Shown here piece by piece: positions 13,077 through 24,638 of a stretch of DNA of 64,000 nucleotides (positions are counted from its first letter, which is position 1; each line of letters opens with the position of its first letter). Both the position numbers and the translations under genes were made by a program. This DNA comes from Halictus rubicundus (lineage: Eukaryota > Arthropoda > Insecta > Hymenoptera > Halictidae), in assembly GCF_050948215.1 (NCBI RefSeq), contig NW_027488565.1:1984001-2048000 (forward strand). The letters are read 5' to 3'. The notes beneath the pieces are model-generated. The model did not search any database and had not been told where the DNA came from. It worked only from the letters and a program-made list of their open reading frames with translations.

Positions 13077-15110
13077 ATAGAGGATAGGATAGGAGAGATG
13101 ATAGGATAGGACAGAGGATAGGATAGGATAGAGGATAGGATAGGATAGAGTATAGGATAGGATAGAGGATAGGATAGGATAGAGCAGGATAGGTTAGAGG
13201 ATAGGATAGAGGATAGGATAGAGGATTGGATAGGATAGAGGATATTATAGGATAGAGGATAGGATAGGATAGCGGATAGGATAGGATGGAGTATAGGATA
13301 GAATTGAGGATAGGATAGGGTTGAGGATAGCATAGGATAGAGGATAGGATAGGATAGAGGATAACATAGGGGATTGGATAGGATAGAGGATAGGAGACGA
13401 TAGAGGACATGATAGGTTTGATGATAGGATAGGAAAGAGGACAGGATAGGATACTGGATACGATATTATAGAGGATACGATATTATAGAGGATAGGATAG
13501 GATAGAGGATAGGATAGGATAGAGGATAAGATAGGATAGAGGATAGGATAGGATAGAGGATAGGATAGGATAGAGCAGGATAGGTTAGAGGATAGGATAG
13601 AGGACAGGATAGAGGATTGGATAGGATAGAGGATATTATAGGATAGAGGATAGGATAGGATAGCGGATAGGATAGGATGGAGTATAGGATAGAATTGAGG
13701 ATAGGATAGGGTTGAGGATAGGATAGGAAGAGGACAGGATAGGATAGAGGATAGGATAGGATAGAGGATAGGATAGGATAGAGGATACGATACGATAGAG
13801 GATAGGATAGGGAATAGGATAGGATAGAGGATAGGGGATTGGATCGGATACAGGATAGGAGACGGTAGAGGATTGGATAGGATAGAGGATAGGATAGGAT
13901 AGATGATAGAATAGGATAGAGGATAGGATAGGATAGGGAATAGGATAGGATAGACGATATTATAGGAAAGAGGATAGGATATGATAGAGGACACGATATT
14001 ATAGAGGATAGGATAGACGATAACATAGGGGATTGGATAGGATAGAGAATAGGATAGGATAGAGGATAGGATAGGATAGAGGATAGGTTACGATAGAGGA
14101 TTGGATAGGATAGAGGATACGATAGGATAGAGGATAGGATAGGATTGAGGATAGGATAGAAAAGAGGACAGGATAGGATAGAGGATAGGATAGGATAGAG
14201 GATAGGATAGGACAGAGGATAGGATAGGATAGAGGATAGGATAGGATAGAGGATAGGATACGATAGAGGATTGGATAGGATAGAGGATACGATAGGATAG
14301 AGGATAGGATAGGATAGAGGATAGGATAGGATAGAGGATAGGATAGGACAGAGGATAGGATAGGATAGAGGATACGATACGATAGAGGATATGATAGGAT
14401 AGAGGATATGATAGGATAGAGGATATGATAGGATAGAGGATAGGATAGGATAGAGGATAGGATAGGATACAGGATATGATATTATAGAGAATAGGATAGG
14501 ATATGATAGAGGATACGATATTACAGAGGATAGGATAGGATAGGGGATAACATAGAGGATTGGATAGGCTAGAGGATAGGATAGGATTGATGATAGGATA
14601 GGAAAGAGGACAGGATAGGATACAGGATATGATATTATAGAGAATAGGATAGGATTGTATGGAGTATACGATAGAATTGAGGATAGGATAGGGTTGAGGA
14701 TAGGATAGGACAGAGGATAGGAGAAGATAGAGGATAGGATAGGATAGAGTATAGGATACGATAGAGGATAGGATAGAGAATAGGATAGGATAGAGGATAG
14801 GGGATTGGATCGGATACAGGATAGGAGACGGTAGAGGATTGGATAGGATAGAGGATAGGATAGGATAGAGGATAGCATAGGATAGAGGATAGGATAGGAT
14901 AGAGGATAACATAGGGGAATGGATAGGATAGAGGATAGGAGACGATAGAGGACATGATAGGTTTGATGATAGGATAGGAAAGAGGACAGGATAGGATACT
15001 GGATACGATATTATAGAGGTATACGATATTATAGAGGATAGGATAGGATAGAGGATAGAATAGGATAGAGGATAAGATAGGATAGAGGATAAGATAGGAT
15101 AGAGGATAGG
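13077..15110 (+). repeat. Higher-order block B, copy 2
   Basis: Second copy of 7379-9412 at offset 5698. From 13513 onward it is also the left part of the larger duplicated segment that carries the solo LTR, so it appears a third time at 19535-21132. Confidence 0.85.
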
Positions 15111-17006
15111 ATAGGATAGAGCAGGATAGGATAGAGGATAGGATAGAGGATAGGATAGAGGATTGGATAGGATTGAGGATATTATAGGATAGAGGATAGG
15201 ATAGGATAGCGGATAGGATAGGATGGAGTATAGGATAGAATTGAGGATAGGATAGGGTTGAGGATAGGATAGGAAAGAGGACAGGATAGGATAGAGGATA
15301 GGATAGGATAGATGATAGAATAGGATAGAGGATAGGATAGGATAGGGAATAGGATAGGATAGACGATATTATAGGAAAGAGGATAGGATATGATAGAGGA
15401 TACGATATTATAGAGGATAGGATAGACGATAACATAGGGGATTGGATAGGATAGAGAATAGGATAGGATAGAGGATAGGATAGGATAGAGGATAGGATAC
15501 GATAGAGGATTGGATAGGATAGAGGATACGATAGGATAGAGGATAGGATAGGATTGAGGATAGGATAGGAAAGAGGACAGGATAGGATAGAGGATAGGAT
15601 AGGATAGAGGATAGGATAGGACAGAGGATAGGATAGGATAGAGGATAGGATAGGATAGAGGATAGGATACGATAGAGGATTGGATAGGATAGAGGATACG
15701 ATAGGATAGAGGATAGGATAGGATAGAGGATAGGATAGGATAGAGGATAGGATAGGACAGAGGATAGGATAGGATAGAGGATACGATAGGATAGAGGATA
15801 TGATAGGATAGAGGATAGGATAGGGTAGAGGATAGGATAGGATAGATGATATTATAGGAAAGAGGATAGGATATGATAGAGGATTCGATATTACAGAGGA
15901 TAGGATAGGATAGGGGATCACATAGAGGATTGGATAGGATAGAGGATAGGATAGGATTGATGATAGGATAGGAAAGAGGACAGGATAGGATACAGGATAC
16001 GATATTATAGAGGATATGATATTATAGAGGATATGATAGGATAGTATGGAGTATACGATAGAATTGAGGATAGGATAGGGTTGAGGATAGGATAGGACAG
16101 AGGATAGGAGAAGATAGAGGATAGGATAGGATAGAGTATAGGATACGATAGAGGATAGGATAGAGAATAGGATAGGATAGAGGATAGGGGATTGGATCGG
16201 ATACAGGATAGGAGACGGTAGAGGATTGGATAGGATAGAGGATAGGATAGGATAGAGGATATTATAGGATAGAGGATAGGATAGGATGGAGGATAGGATA
16301 GGATAGAGGATAAGATAGGATAGAGGATAACATAGGGGATTGGATAGGATAGAGGATAGGAGACGATAGAGGACATGATAGGTTTGATGATAGGATAGGA
16401 AAGAGGACAGGATAGGATACTGGATACGATATTATAGAGGATACGATATTATAGAGGATAGGATAGGATAGAGGATAGGATAGGATTGAGGATAGGATAG
16501 GAAAGAGGACAGGATAGTGTACAGGATATGATATTATAGAGGATACGATATTATAGAGGATTGGATCGGATACAGGATAGGAGACGGTAGAGGATTGGAT
16601 AGGATAGAGGATAGGATAGGATAGAGGATAGCATAGGATAGAGGATAGGATAGGATAGAGGATAACATAGGGGATTGGATAGGATAGAGGATAGGAGACG
16701 ATAGAGGACATGATAGGTTTGATGATAGGATAGGAAAGAGGACAGGATAGGATACTGGATACTATATTATAGAGGATACGATATTATAGAGTATAGGATA
16801 GGATAGAGGATAGGATAGGATAGAGGATAAGATAGGATAGAGGATAGGATAGGATAGAGGATAGGATAGGATAGAGCAGGATAGGTTAGAGGATAGGATA
16901 GAGGATAGGATAGAGGATTGGATAGGATAGAGGATATTATAGGATAGAGGATAGGATAGGATAGCGGATAGGATAGGATGGAGTATAGGATAGAATTGAG
17001 GATAGG

Positions 17007-17010
17007 ATAG
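17007..17010 (+). other. Target site duplication (left) of the solo LTR
   Basis: ATAG directly before the LTR. The same four bases follow the LTR at 17755-17758. Uninterrupted relatives of the site read gaggataggatagggttgag, for example near 15242-15261, which has one ATAG fewer than the occupied site. This fixes the duplication at 4 bp despite the repetitive context. Confidence 0.85.
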
Positions 17011-17754
17011 TGTAGCGGCTAGCGGGGCGCCGGAAGAGAAATCTTCAGCGCACCAGCACCAAGAAAGATTTATGGTTTGCACAGCATAAGACGCTATTTG
17101 TGAGAAAACGTCTTTAACGTTTTTGGCCACTTAGCGGACAGATGTGTCCTTGTAGTTCCTAGCGACGAACTCAATAGCGCAAGTGGACGCCATAAATTTT
17201 GGGTAGTCTAAGGGTCTCCAGCCTAGAGTGTCCCAGCGACGCGTGCCTGGTTTCTATCACCCGGGAAAGCTGGGCCCGTTGACGTAAGCCAGCAGTCACG
17301 TACCGCACTTAGCACGGGGCCCGGAAGACACCCCGCTGCATCACCAAAATTAGATTTTTAACAGAACGACACGCTCACCCTTTTCACGCACGAGAGGCGT
17401 GGAACGTGGGCGTGTTATGCAAAATGCACGGATTGGTGGAAGTTCCCCGCAAGGACTTCCACCAATCAGCCGACAAGCATTTTTGAAGATATAAGGCAGA
17501 GACTACCGACGCGAAAGGAGAGTCACGAAGTCGAGACACAGCCGCGTATCCGCCGAGTGACTTAGAGCTAGTCCGGTCGTTGCTAAGTTGCAATAACAGT
17601 TCAACCGCGAGTCGAAGCGAATCGCCGGTTTTAGTCGAACCACCCCGGACGCTCTCGCGACATCACTCTTTATTGTAAATAAACGACTCAGTCACGTACA
17701 CCTGATTTGAACGCTCATTCTAAGGCACCCGCCTTATATAACCCTGTTCCTTCA
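17011..17754 (+). mobile_element. Solo LTR of a Ty3/Gypsy (CsRn1-like) retrotransposon
   Basis: A 744-bp LTR beginning TGTAGCGG and ending CCTTCA, bounded by ATAG duplications. By eye it is identical over its length to both LTRs of the complete element at 23033-28590. It contains a CCAAT-bearing inverted repeat (17431-17467), a TATAA box (17490-17494) and an AATAAA signal (17678-17683). No internal sequence remains, the usual product of recombination between the two LTRs of one element. Because its flanks match those of the complete element, it descends from the same insertion event. It keeps a promoter and could drive transcription rightward into the satellite, but nothing in the sequence shows that it does. 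Confidence 0.96.
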
Positions 17755-17758
17755 ATAG
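17755..17758 (+). other. Target site duplication (right) of the solo LTR
   Basis: ATAG directly after the LTR end CCTTCA, matching 17007-17010. The satellite then continues in register with gggttgaggatagg. Confidence 0.85.
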
Positions 17759-20700
17759 GGTTGAGGATAGGATAGGAAAGAGGACAGGATAGGATAGAGG
17801 ATAGGATAGGATAGAGGATAGGATAGGATAGAGGATACGATACGATAGAGGATAGGATAGGGAATAGGATAGGATAGAGGATAGGGGATTGGATCGGATA
17901 CAGGATAGGAGACGGTAGAGGATTGGATAGGATAGAGGATAGGATAGGATAGATGATAGAATAGGATAGAGGATCGGATAGGATAGGGAATAGGATAGGA
18001 TAGACGATATTATAGGAAAGAGGATAGGATATGATAGAGGATACGATATTATAGAGGATAGGATAGACGATAACATAGGGGATTGGATAGGATAGGGAAT
18101 AGGATAGGATAGAGGATAGGATAGGATAGAGGATAGGTTACGATAGAGGATTGGATAGGATAGAGGATAGGATAGGACAGAGGATAGGATAGGATAGAGG
18201 ATAGGATAGGATAGAGGATAGGATACGATAGAGGATTGGATAGGATAGAGGATACGATAGGATAGAGGATAGGATAGGATAGAGGATAGGATAGGATAGA
18301 GGATAGGATAGGACAGAGGATAGGATAGGATAGAGGATACGATAGGATAGAGGATATGATAGGATAGAGGATAGGATAGGATAGAGGATAGGATAGGATA
18401 GATGATATTATAGGAAAGAGGATAGGATATGATAGAGGATACGATATTACAGAGGATAGGATAGGATAGGGGATAACATAGAGGATTGGATAGGATAGAG
18501 GATAGGATAGGATTGATGATAGGATAGGAAAGAGGACAGGATAGGATACAGGATACGATATTATAGAGGATAGGATAGGATTGTATGGAGTATACGATAG
18601 AATTGAGGATAGGATAGGGTTGAGGATAGGATAGGACAGAGGATAGGAGAAGATAGAGGATAGGATAGGATAGAGTATAGGATACGATAGAGGATAGGAT
18701 AGAGAATAGGATAGGATAGAGGATAGGCGATTGGATCGGATACAGGATAGGAGACGGTAGAGGATTGGATAGGATAGAGGATAGGATAGGATACAGGATA
18801 GCATAGGGTAGAGGATAGGATAGGATAGAGGATAACATAGGGGAATGGATAGGATAGAGGATAGGAGACGATAGAGGACGTGATAGGTTTGATGATAGGA
18901 TAGGAAAGAGGACAGGATAGGATACTGGATACGATATTATAGAGGATACGATATTATAGAGGATAGGATAGGATAGAGGATAGGATAGGATAGAGGATAA
19001 GATAGGATAGAGGATAGGATAGGATAGAGGATAGGATAGGATAGAGCAGGATAGGATAGAGGATAGGATAGAGGATAGGATAGAGGATTGGATAGGATTG
19101 AGGATATTATAGGATAGAGGATAGGATAGGATAGCGGATAGGATAGGATGGAGTATAGGATAGAATTGAGGATAGGATAGGGTTGAGGATAGGATAGGAA
19201 AGAGGACAGGATAGGATAGAGGATAACATAGGGGATTGGATAGGATAGAGGATAGGAGACGATAGAGGACATGATAGGTTTGATGATAGGATAGGAAAGA
19301 GGACAGGATAGGATACTGGATACGATATTATAGAGGATACGATATTATAGAGGATTGGATAGGATAGAGGATAGGATAGTATACAGGATAACATAGGGGA
19401 TTGGATAGCATGGAGGATAGGATAATATAGAGGATAGGATAGGATACATGATATTATAGGATAGAGGATAGGATAGGATGGAGGATAGGATAGGATAGAG
19501 GATAGTATATAGGATTGGATAGGATAGAGGATAGGATCGGATAGAGGATAAGATAGGATAGAGGATAGGATAGGATAGAGGATAGGATAGGATAGAGCAG
19601 GATAGGTTAGAGGATAGGATAGAGGATAGGATAGAGGATTGGATAGGATAGAGGATATTATAGGATAGAGGATAGGATAGGATAGCGGATAGGATAGGAT
19701 GGAGTATAGGATAGAATTGAGGATAGGATAGGGTTGAGGATAGGATAGGAAGAGGACAGGATAGGATAGAGGATAGGATAGGATAGAGGATAGGATAGGA
19801 TAGAGGATACGATACGATAGAGGATAGGATAGGGAATAGGATAGGATAGAGGATAGGGGATTGGATCGGATACAGGATAGGAGACGGTAGAGGATTGGAT
19901 AGGATAGAGGATAGGATAGGATAGATGATAGAATAGGATAGAGGATAGGATAGGATAGGGAATAGGATAGGATAGACGATATTATAGGAAAGAGGATAGG
20001 ATATGATAGAGGACACGATATTATAGAGGATAGGATAGACGATAACATAGGGGATTGGATAGGATAGAGAATAGGATAGGATAGAGGATAGGATAGGATA
20101 GAGGATAGGTTACGATAGAGGATTGGATAGGATAGAGGATACGATAGGATAGAGGATAGGATAGGATTGAGGATAGGATAGAAAAGAGGACAGGATAGGA
20201 TAGAGGATAGGATAGGATAGAGGATAGGATAGGACAGAGGATAGGATAGGATAGAGGATAGGATAGGATAGAGGATAGGATACGATAGAGGATTGGATAG
20301 GATAGAGGATACGATAGGATAGAGGATAGGATAGGATAGAGGATAGGATAGGATAGAGGATAGGATAGGACAGAGGATAGGATAGGATAGAGGATACGAT
20401 ACGATAGAGGATATGATAGGATAGAGGATATGATAGGATAGAGGATATGATAGGATAGAGGATAGGATAGGATAGAGGATAGGATAGGATACAGGATATG
20501 ATATTATAGAGAATAGGATAGGATATGATAGAGGATACGATATTACAGAGGATAGGATAGGATAGGGGATAACATAGAGGATTGGATAGGCTAGAGGATA
20601 GGATAGGATTGATGATAGGATAGGAAAGAGGACAGGATAGGATACAGGATATGATATTATAGAGAATAGGATAGGATTGTATGGAGTATACGATAGAATT

Positions 20701-23028
20701 GAAGATAGGATAGGGTTGAGGATAGGATAGGACAGAGGATAGGAGAAGATAGAGGATAGGATAGGATAGAGTATAGGATACGATAGAGGATAGGATAGAG
20801 AATAGGATAGGATAGAGGATAGGGGATTGGATCGGATACAGGATAGGAGACGGTAGAGGATTGGATAGGATAGAGGATAGGATAGGATAGAGGATAGCAT
20901 AGGATAGAGGATAGGATAGGATAGAGGATAACATAGGGGAATGGATAGGATAGAGGATAGGAGACGATAGAGGACATGATAGGTTTGATGATAGGATAGG
21001 AAAGAGGACAGGATAGGATACTGGATACGATATTATAGAGGTATACGATATTATAGAGGATAGGATAGGATAGAGGATAGAATAGGATAGAGGATAAGAT
21101 AGGATAGAGGATAAGATAGGATAGAGGATAGGATAGGATAGAGCAGGATAGGATAGAGGATAGGATAGAGGATAGGATAGAGGATTGGATAGGATTGAGG
21201 ATATTATAGGATAGAGGATAGGATAGGATAGCGGATAGGATAGGATGGAGTATAGGATAGAATTGAGGATAGGATAGGGTTGAGGATAGGATAGGAAAGA
21301 GGACAGGATAGGATAGAGGATAGGATAGGATAGATGATAGAATAGGATAGAGGATAGGATAGGATAGGGAATAGGATAGGATAGACGATATTATAGGAAA
21401 GAGGATAGGATATGATAGAGGATACGATATTATAGAGGATAGGATAGACGATAACATAGGGGATTGGATAGGATAGAGAATAGGATAGGATAGAGGATAG
21501 GATAGGATAGAGGATAGGATACGATAGAGGATTGGATAGGATAGAGGATACGATAGGATAGAGGATAGGATAGGATTGAGGATAGGATAGGAAAGAGGAC
21601 AGGATAGGATAGAGGATAGGATAGGATAGAGGATAGGATAGGACAGAGGATAGGATAGGATAGAGGATAGGATAGGATAGAGGATAGGATACGATAGAGG
21701 ATTGGATAGGATAGAGGATACGATAGGATAGAGGATAGGATAGGATAGAGGATAGGATAGGATAGAGGATAGGATAGGACAGAGGATAGGATAGGATAGA
21801 GGATACGATAGGATAGAGGATATGATAGGATAGAGGATAGGATAGGGTAGAGGATAGGATAGGATAGATGATATTATAGGAAAGAGGATAGGATATGATA
21901 GAGGATTCGATATTACAGAGGATAGGATAGGATAGGGGATCACATAGAGGATTGGATAGGATAGAGGATAGGATAGGATTGATGATAGGATAGGAAAGAG
22001 GACAGGATAGGATACAGGATACGATATTATAGAGGATATGATATTATAGAGGATATGATAGGATAGTATGGAGTATACGATAGAATTGAGGATAGGATAG
22101 GGTTGAGGATAGGATAGGACAGAGGATAGGAGAAGATAGAGGATAGGATAGGATAGAGTATAGGATACGATAGAGGATAGGATAGAGAATAGGATAGGAT
22201 AGAGGATAGGGGATTGGATCGGATACAGGATAGGAGACGGTAGAGGATTGGATAGGATAGAGGATAGGATAGGATAGAGGATATTATAGGATAGAGGATA
22301 GGATAGGATGGAGGATAGGATAGGATAGAGGATAAGATAGGATAGAGGATAACATAGGGGATTGGATAGGATAGAGGATAGGAGACGATAGAGGACATGA
22401 TAGGTTTGATGATAGGATAGGAAAGAGGACAGGATAGGATACTGGATACGATATTATAGAGGATACGATATTATAGAGGATAGGATAGGATAGAGGATAG
22501 GATAGGATTGAGGATAGGATAGGAAAGAGGACAGGATAGTGTACAGGATATGATATTATAGAGGATACGATATTATAGAGGATTGGATCGGATACAGGAT
22601 AGGAGACGGTAGAGGATTGGATAGGATAGAGGATAGGATAGGATAGAGGATAGCATAGGATAGAGGATAGGATAGGATAGAGGATAACATAGGGGATTGG
22701 ATAGGATAGAGGATAGGAGACGATAGAGGACATGATAGGTTTGATGATAGGATAGGAAAGAGGACAGGATAGGATACTGGATACTATATTATAGAGGATA
22801 CGATATTATAGAGTATAGGATAGGATAGAGGATAGGATAGGATAGAGGATAAGATAGGATAGAGGATAGGATAGGATAGAGGATAGGATAGGATAGAGCA
22901 GGATAGGTTAGAGGATAGGATAGAGGATAGGATAGAGGATTGGATAGGATAGAGGATATTATAGGATAGAGGATAGGATAGGATAGCGGATAGGATAGGA
23001 TGGAGTATAGGATAGAATTGAGGATAGG

Positions 23029-23032
23029 ATAG
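23029..23032 (+). other. Target site duplication (left) of the complete element
   Basis: ATAG directly before TGTAGCGG, repeated at 28591-28594 after the 3' LTR. A 4-bp staggered cut is within the usual range for Ty3/Gypsy integrases. Confidence 0.9.
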
Positions 23033-23452
23033 TGTAGCGGCTAGCGGGGCGCCGGAAGAGAAATCTTCAGCGCACCAGCACCAAGAAAGATTTATGGTTT
23101 GCACAGCATAAGACGCTATTTGTGAGAAAACGTCTTTAACGTTTTTGGCCACTTAGCGGACAGATGTGTCCTTGTAGTTCCTAGCGACGAACTCAATAGC
23201 GCAAGTGGACGCCATAAATTTTGGGTAGTCTAAGGGTCTCCAGCCTAGAGTGTCCCAGCGACGCGTGCCTGGTTTCTATCACCCGGGAAAGCTGGGCCCG
23301 TTGACGTAAGCCAGCAGTCACGTACCGCACTTAGCACGGGGCCCGGAAGACACCCCGCTGCATCACCAAAATTAGATTTTTAACAGAACGACACGCTCAC
23401 CCTTTTCACGCACGAGAGGCGTGGAACGTGGGCGTGTTATGCAAAATGCACG

Positions 23453-23489
23453 GATTGGTGGAAGTTCCCCGCAAGGACTTCCACCAATC
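23453..23489 (+). promoter_or_regulatory. U3 inverted repeat with paired CCAAT boxes
   Basis: Perfect 13-bp inverted repeat: gattggtggaagt (23453-23465), 11-nt spacer, acttccaccaatc (23477-23489). Each arm carries a CCAAT box, one on each strand (attgg and ccaat). It lies about 22 bp upstream of the TATAA box and is also present at 17431-17467 and 28267-28303. The position suits a core-proximal promoter element; a DNA or RNA hairpin is the alternative reading. Confidence 0.6.
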
Positions 23490-23511
23490 AGCCGACAAGC
23501 ATTTTTGAAGA

Positions 23512-23516
23512 TATAA
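23512..23516 (+). promoter_or_regulatory. TATA box of the 5' LTR promoter
   Basis: TATAA in the context agatataaggc, the only good TATA match in the appropriate part of the LTR. The AATAAA signal follows about 190 bp later, giving a short R region. Equivalent boxes lie at 17490-17494 and 28326-28330. Confidence 0.65.
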
Positions 23517-23705
23517 GGCAGAGACTACCGACGCGAAAGGAGAGTCACGAAGTCGAGACACAGCCGCGTATCCGCCGAGTGACTTAGAGCTAGTCCGGTC
23601 GTTGCTAAGTTGCAATAACAGTTCAACCGCGAGTCGAAGCGAATCGCCGGTTTTAGTCGAACCACCCCGGACGCTCTCGCGACATCACTCTTTATTGTAA
23701 ATAAA

Positions 23706-23811
23706 CGACTCAGTCACGTACACCTGATTTGAACGCTCATTCTAAGGCACCCGCCTTATATAACCCTGTTCCTTCATTGGTGACCCCGACGTGATCAGGG
23801 TGACTGAGTCG
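23706..23811 (+). other. Predicted U5-leader stem enclosing the primer site
   Basis: cgactcagtcac (23706-23717) is perfectly complementary to gtgactgagtcg (23800-23811). Beyond a 5-nt bulge (23718-23722), cctgat (23723-23728) pairs with atcagg (23794-23799), whose first two bases are the last two of the primer site. The result is an 18-bp interrupted stem holding the end of U5 and most of the primer site in its loop. The arrangement resembles the U5-leader helix of avian retroviruses, which also use tRNA-Trp. It can form only at the 5' end of the genomic RNA, because the downstream arm is outside the LTR. Confidence 0.6.
23778..23795 (+). other. Primer binding site for tRNA-Trp
   Basis: tggtgaccccgacgtgat begins 1 nt after the 5' LTR and is the exact complement of the last 18 nt (with CCA) of metazoan tRNA-Trp. 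The same 18-mer is the primer site of avian leukosis-sarcoma retroviruses. Minus-strand DNA synthesis would start here. Complementarity to the tRNA ends after position 18. Confidence 0.9.
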
Positions 23812-23867
23812 AATCACGCGCATATTTTTTTTCTCTCTCGAAGTGCGTGTAGTGCAGTGATATTGAA

Positions 23868-24638
23868 ATGGAGACAACGACGCCAGAAGTCAGCAAGGTC
23901 GCCATCAGGATCCCACCTTTCTGGCCTGAGCAACCCGAACTGTGGTTCCGCCAAATCGAGGCACAGTTCGCCCTAAACGGGATTACAGCTGACACGACAA
24001 AATTTTATTACATACTGTCTCAGCTCGAGCCCAAATACGCGGTGGAAGTGCAGGACATTTTTATAAACCCACCGGAGGCCAACAAGTATGGGACACTAAG
24101 GTCCGAACTTCTGAAGAGGCTGTCGGCGACCCAAGGAAAAAGGATCCGGCAGCTGCTGGAGCAGGAGGAAATAGGCGACCGAACCCCGTCGCAATTCTTA
24201 CGCCATATGCGGAACCTCGCAGGTACCACAGTCAGCGACGAGTTCCTGCGGACCCTGTGGTCAGGTAGACTACCCAACGTGACCAGAGCCATCGTCTCGG
24301 CTCAGTCAGACCTGCCATTAAGCAAGCTAGCCGAGATAGCCGACCAGATCCACGCGGAGGTGCAGCCAGCCCAGGTAGCCAGCACGTCGGCCCCAACGCA
24401 GTCCGACCGCCTGGCAGAGCTCCTGATCGACCGATTGGAGAAACTGGAGCTTCGAATCGCCGAAACATCCCGACCTTGCAGTCACAAGAGAAGCAGGACG
24501 CCCAGACGGAGTCGGTCTTCGTCCAGGTCATCGCGTAAGACGGAGAACGTCTGCTGGTATCACCAGAGGTTTGGGAAGGAGTCCACCAAATGCCGCCAGC
24601 CGTGTTCGTATGCGGGAAACGAGTCCCTCCGACACTGA
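23868..24638 (+). CDS. gag: Gag polyprotein (capsid/nucleocapsid)
   Basis: 256-residue structural protein that packages the element RNA into cytoplasmic virus-like particles. The ATG at 23868 is the first in the frame after the leader and has a good context (G at -3, G at +4). Residues about 10-165 form the capsid-like part (IPPFWP at 15-20, then LWF and KFYY segments) typical of insect and fluke CsRn1-type Gags. An Arg/Ser-rich basic stretch follows at about 206-224. A single zinc knuckle has the pattern C229-x2-H232-x9-C242-x3-C246 (C-H-C-C) instead of the usual C-C-H-C. The frame stops at TGA 24636-24638, overlapping pol, and a slippery heptamer lies just before the stop. The frame is intact, with no premature stops. 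Family assignment is confident; the division into mature products is not visible. Confidence 0.93.
   Translation: METTTPEVSKVAIRIPPFWPEQPELWFRQIEAQFALNGITADTTKFYYILSQLEPKYAVEVQDIFINPPEANKYGTLRSELLKRLSATQGKRIRQLLEQEEIGDRTPSQFLRHMRNLAGTTVSDEFLRTLWSGRLPNVTRAIVSAQSDLPLSKLAEIADQIHAEVQPAQVASTSAPTQSDRLAELLIDRLEKLELRIAETSRPCSHKRSRTPRRSRSSSRSSRKTENVCWYHQRFGKESTKCRQPCSYAGNESLRH

Larger units (their letters stand above)
1..17010 (+). repeat. 17-bp GGATA satellite array, left arm (domain A)
   Basis: Head-to-tail array of gaggataggataggata units (GA plus three GGATA pentamers) with scattered variant units. The + strand is A/G/T-rich and nearly C-free, and no unit is inverted. Recurrent variants include gaggatacgatattata (often doubled), ggattggatcggatacagg, gataacataggggattgg and gaattgaggataggatagg. 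The same variants recur in the same order at kilobase spacing, which defines higher-order blocks listed separately. No gene is supported here: the long minus-strand open frames are a by-product of a repeat whose complement lacks stop codons. The arm ends exactly at the solo LTR. Confidence 0.97.
13513..19222 (+). repeat. Duplicated segment D, copy 1 (carries the solo LTR)
   Basis: The satellite at 13513-17010 matches 19535-23032 at a constant offset of 6022, and the satellite at 17755-19222 matches 28591-30058 at 10836 (6022 plus one LTR-to-LTR distance of 4814). The retroelement junctions are at the same base in both copies. Only a few substitutions are visible (for example near 14681 against 20703, and near 18728 against 29564). 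Copy 1 therefore equals copy 2 with the element reduced to a single LTR. Confidence 0.9.
17755..23032 (+). repeat. 17-bp GGATA satellite between solo LTR and full element
   Basis: About 5.3 kb of the same head-to-tail satellite, same orientation and variants as the left arm. It consists of the right flank of the solo LTR (17755-19222, repeated at 28591-30058), a short unshared stretch of about 310 bp (19223-19534), and the left flank of the complete element (19535-23032, a copy of 13513-17010). No gene is supported. Confidence 0.96.
23033..23776 (+). repeat. 5' LTR
   Basis: A 744-bp repeat with TG...CA ends. U3 runs to roughly 23.54 kb. The TATAA box at 23512-23516 predicts a start some 25-30 bp downstream, near 23540-23546. 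R carries AATAAA at 23700-23705, so cleavage is expected within about 10-30 bp, and U5 is the remaining 40-60 bp. U3 also has the CCAAT inverted repeat at 23453-23489 and a CRE-like tgacgtaa at 23302-23309. The R and U5 limits are estimates from signal spacing. Confidence 0.96.

Noticed and set aside
16762..17130. 122-codon minus-strand frame with a non-repeat N-terminus (also at 22784-23152)
   Set aside because: It is the antisense of the LTR start running into the satellite; the non-repeat part is LTR U3 sequence. No independent gene evidence.
17384..17593. 69-codon minus-strand frame present in all three LTRs
   Set aside because: It is antisense to the LTR promoter region and appears three times only because the LTR does. 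No recognisable domain.
23808..23818. tRNA-Trp T-arm-like string gtcgaatcacg just after the primer site, as a possible second primer contact or tRNA remnant
   Set aside because: It is in the same sense as the tRNA, so it cannot pair with it. The match is only about 10 nt, and its first base lies in the better-supported U5-leader stem (23800-23811).
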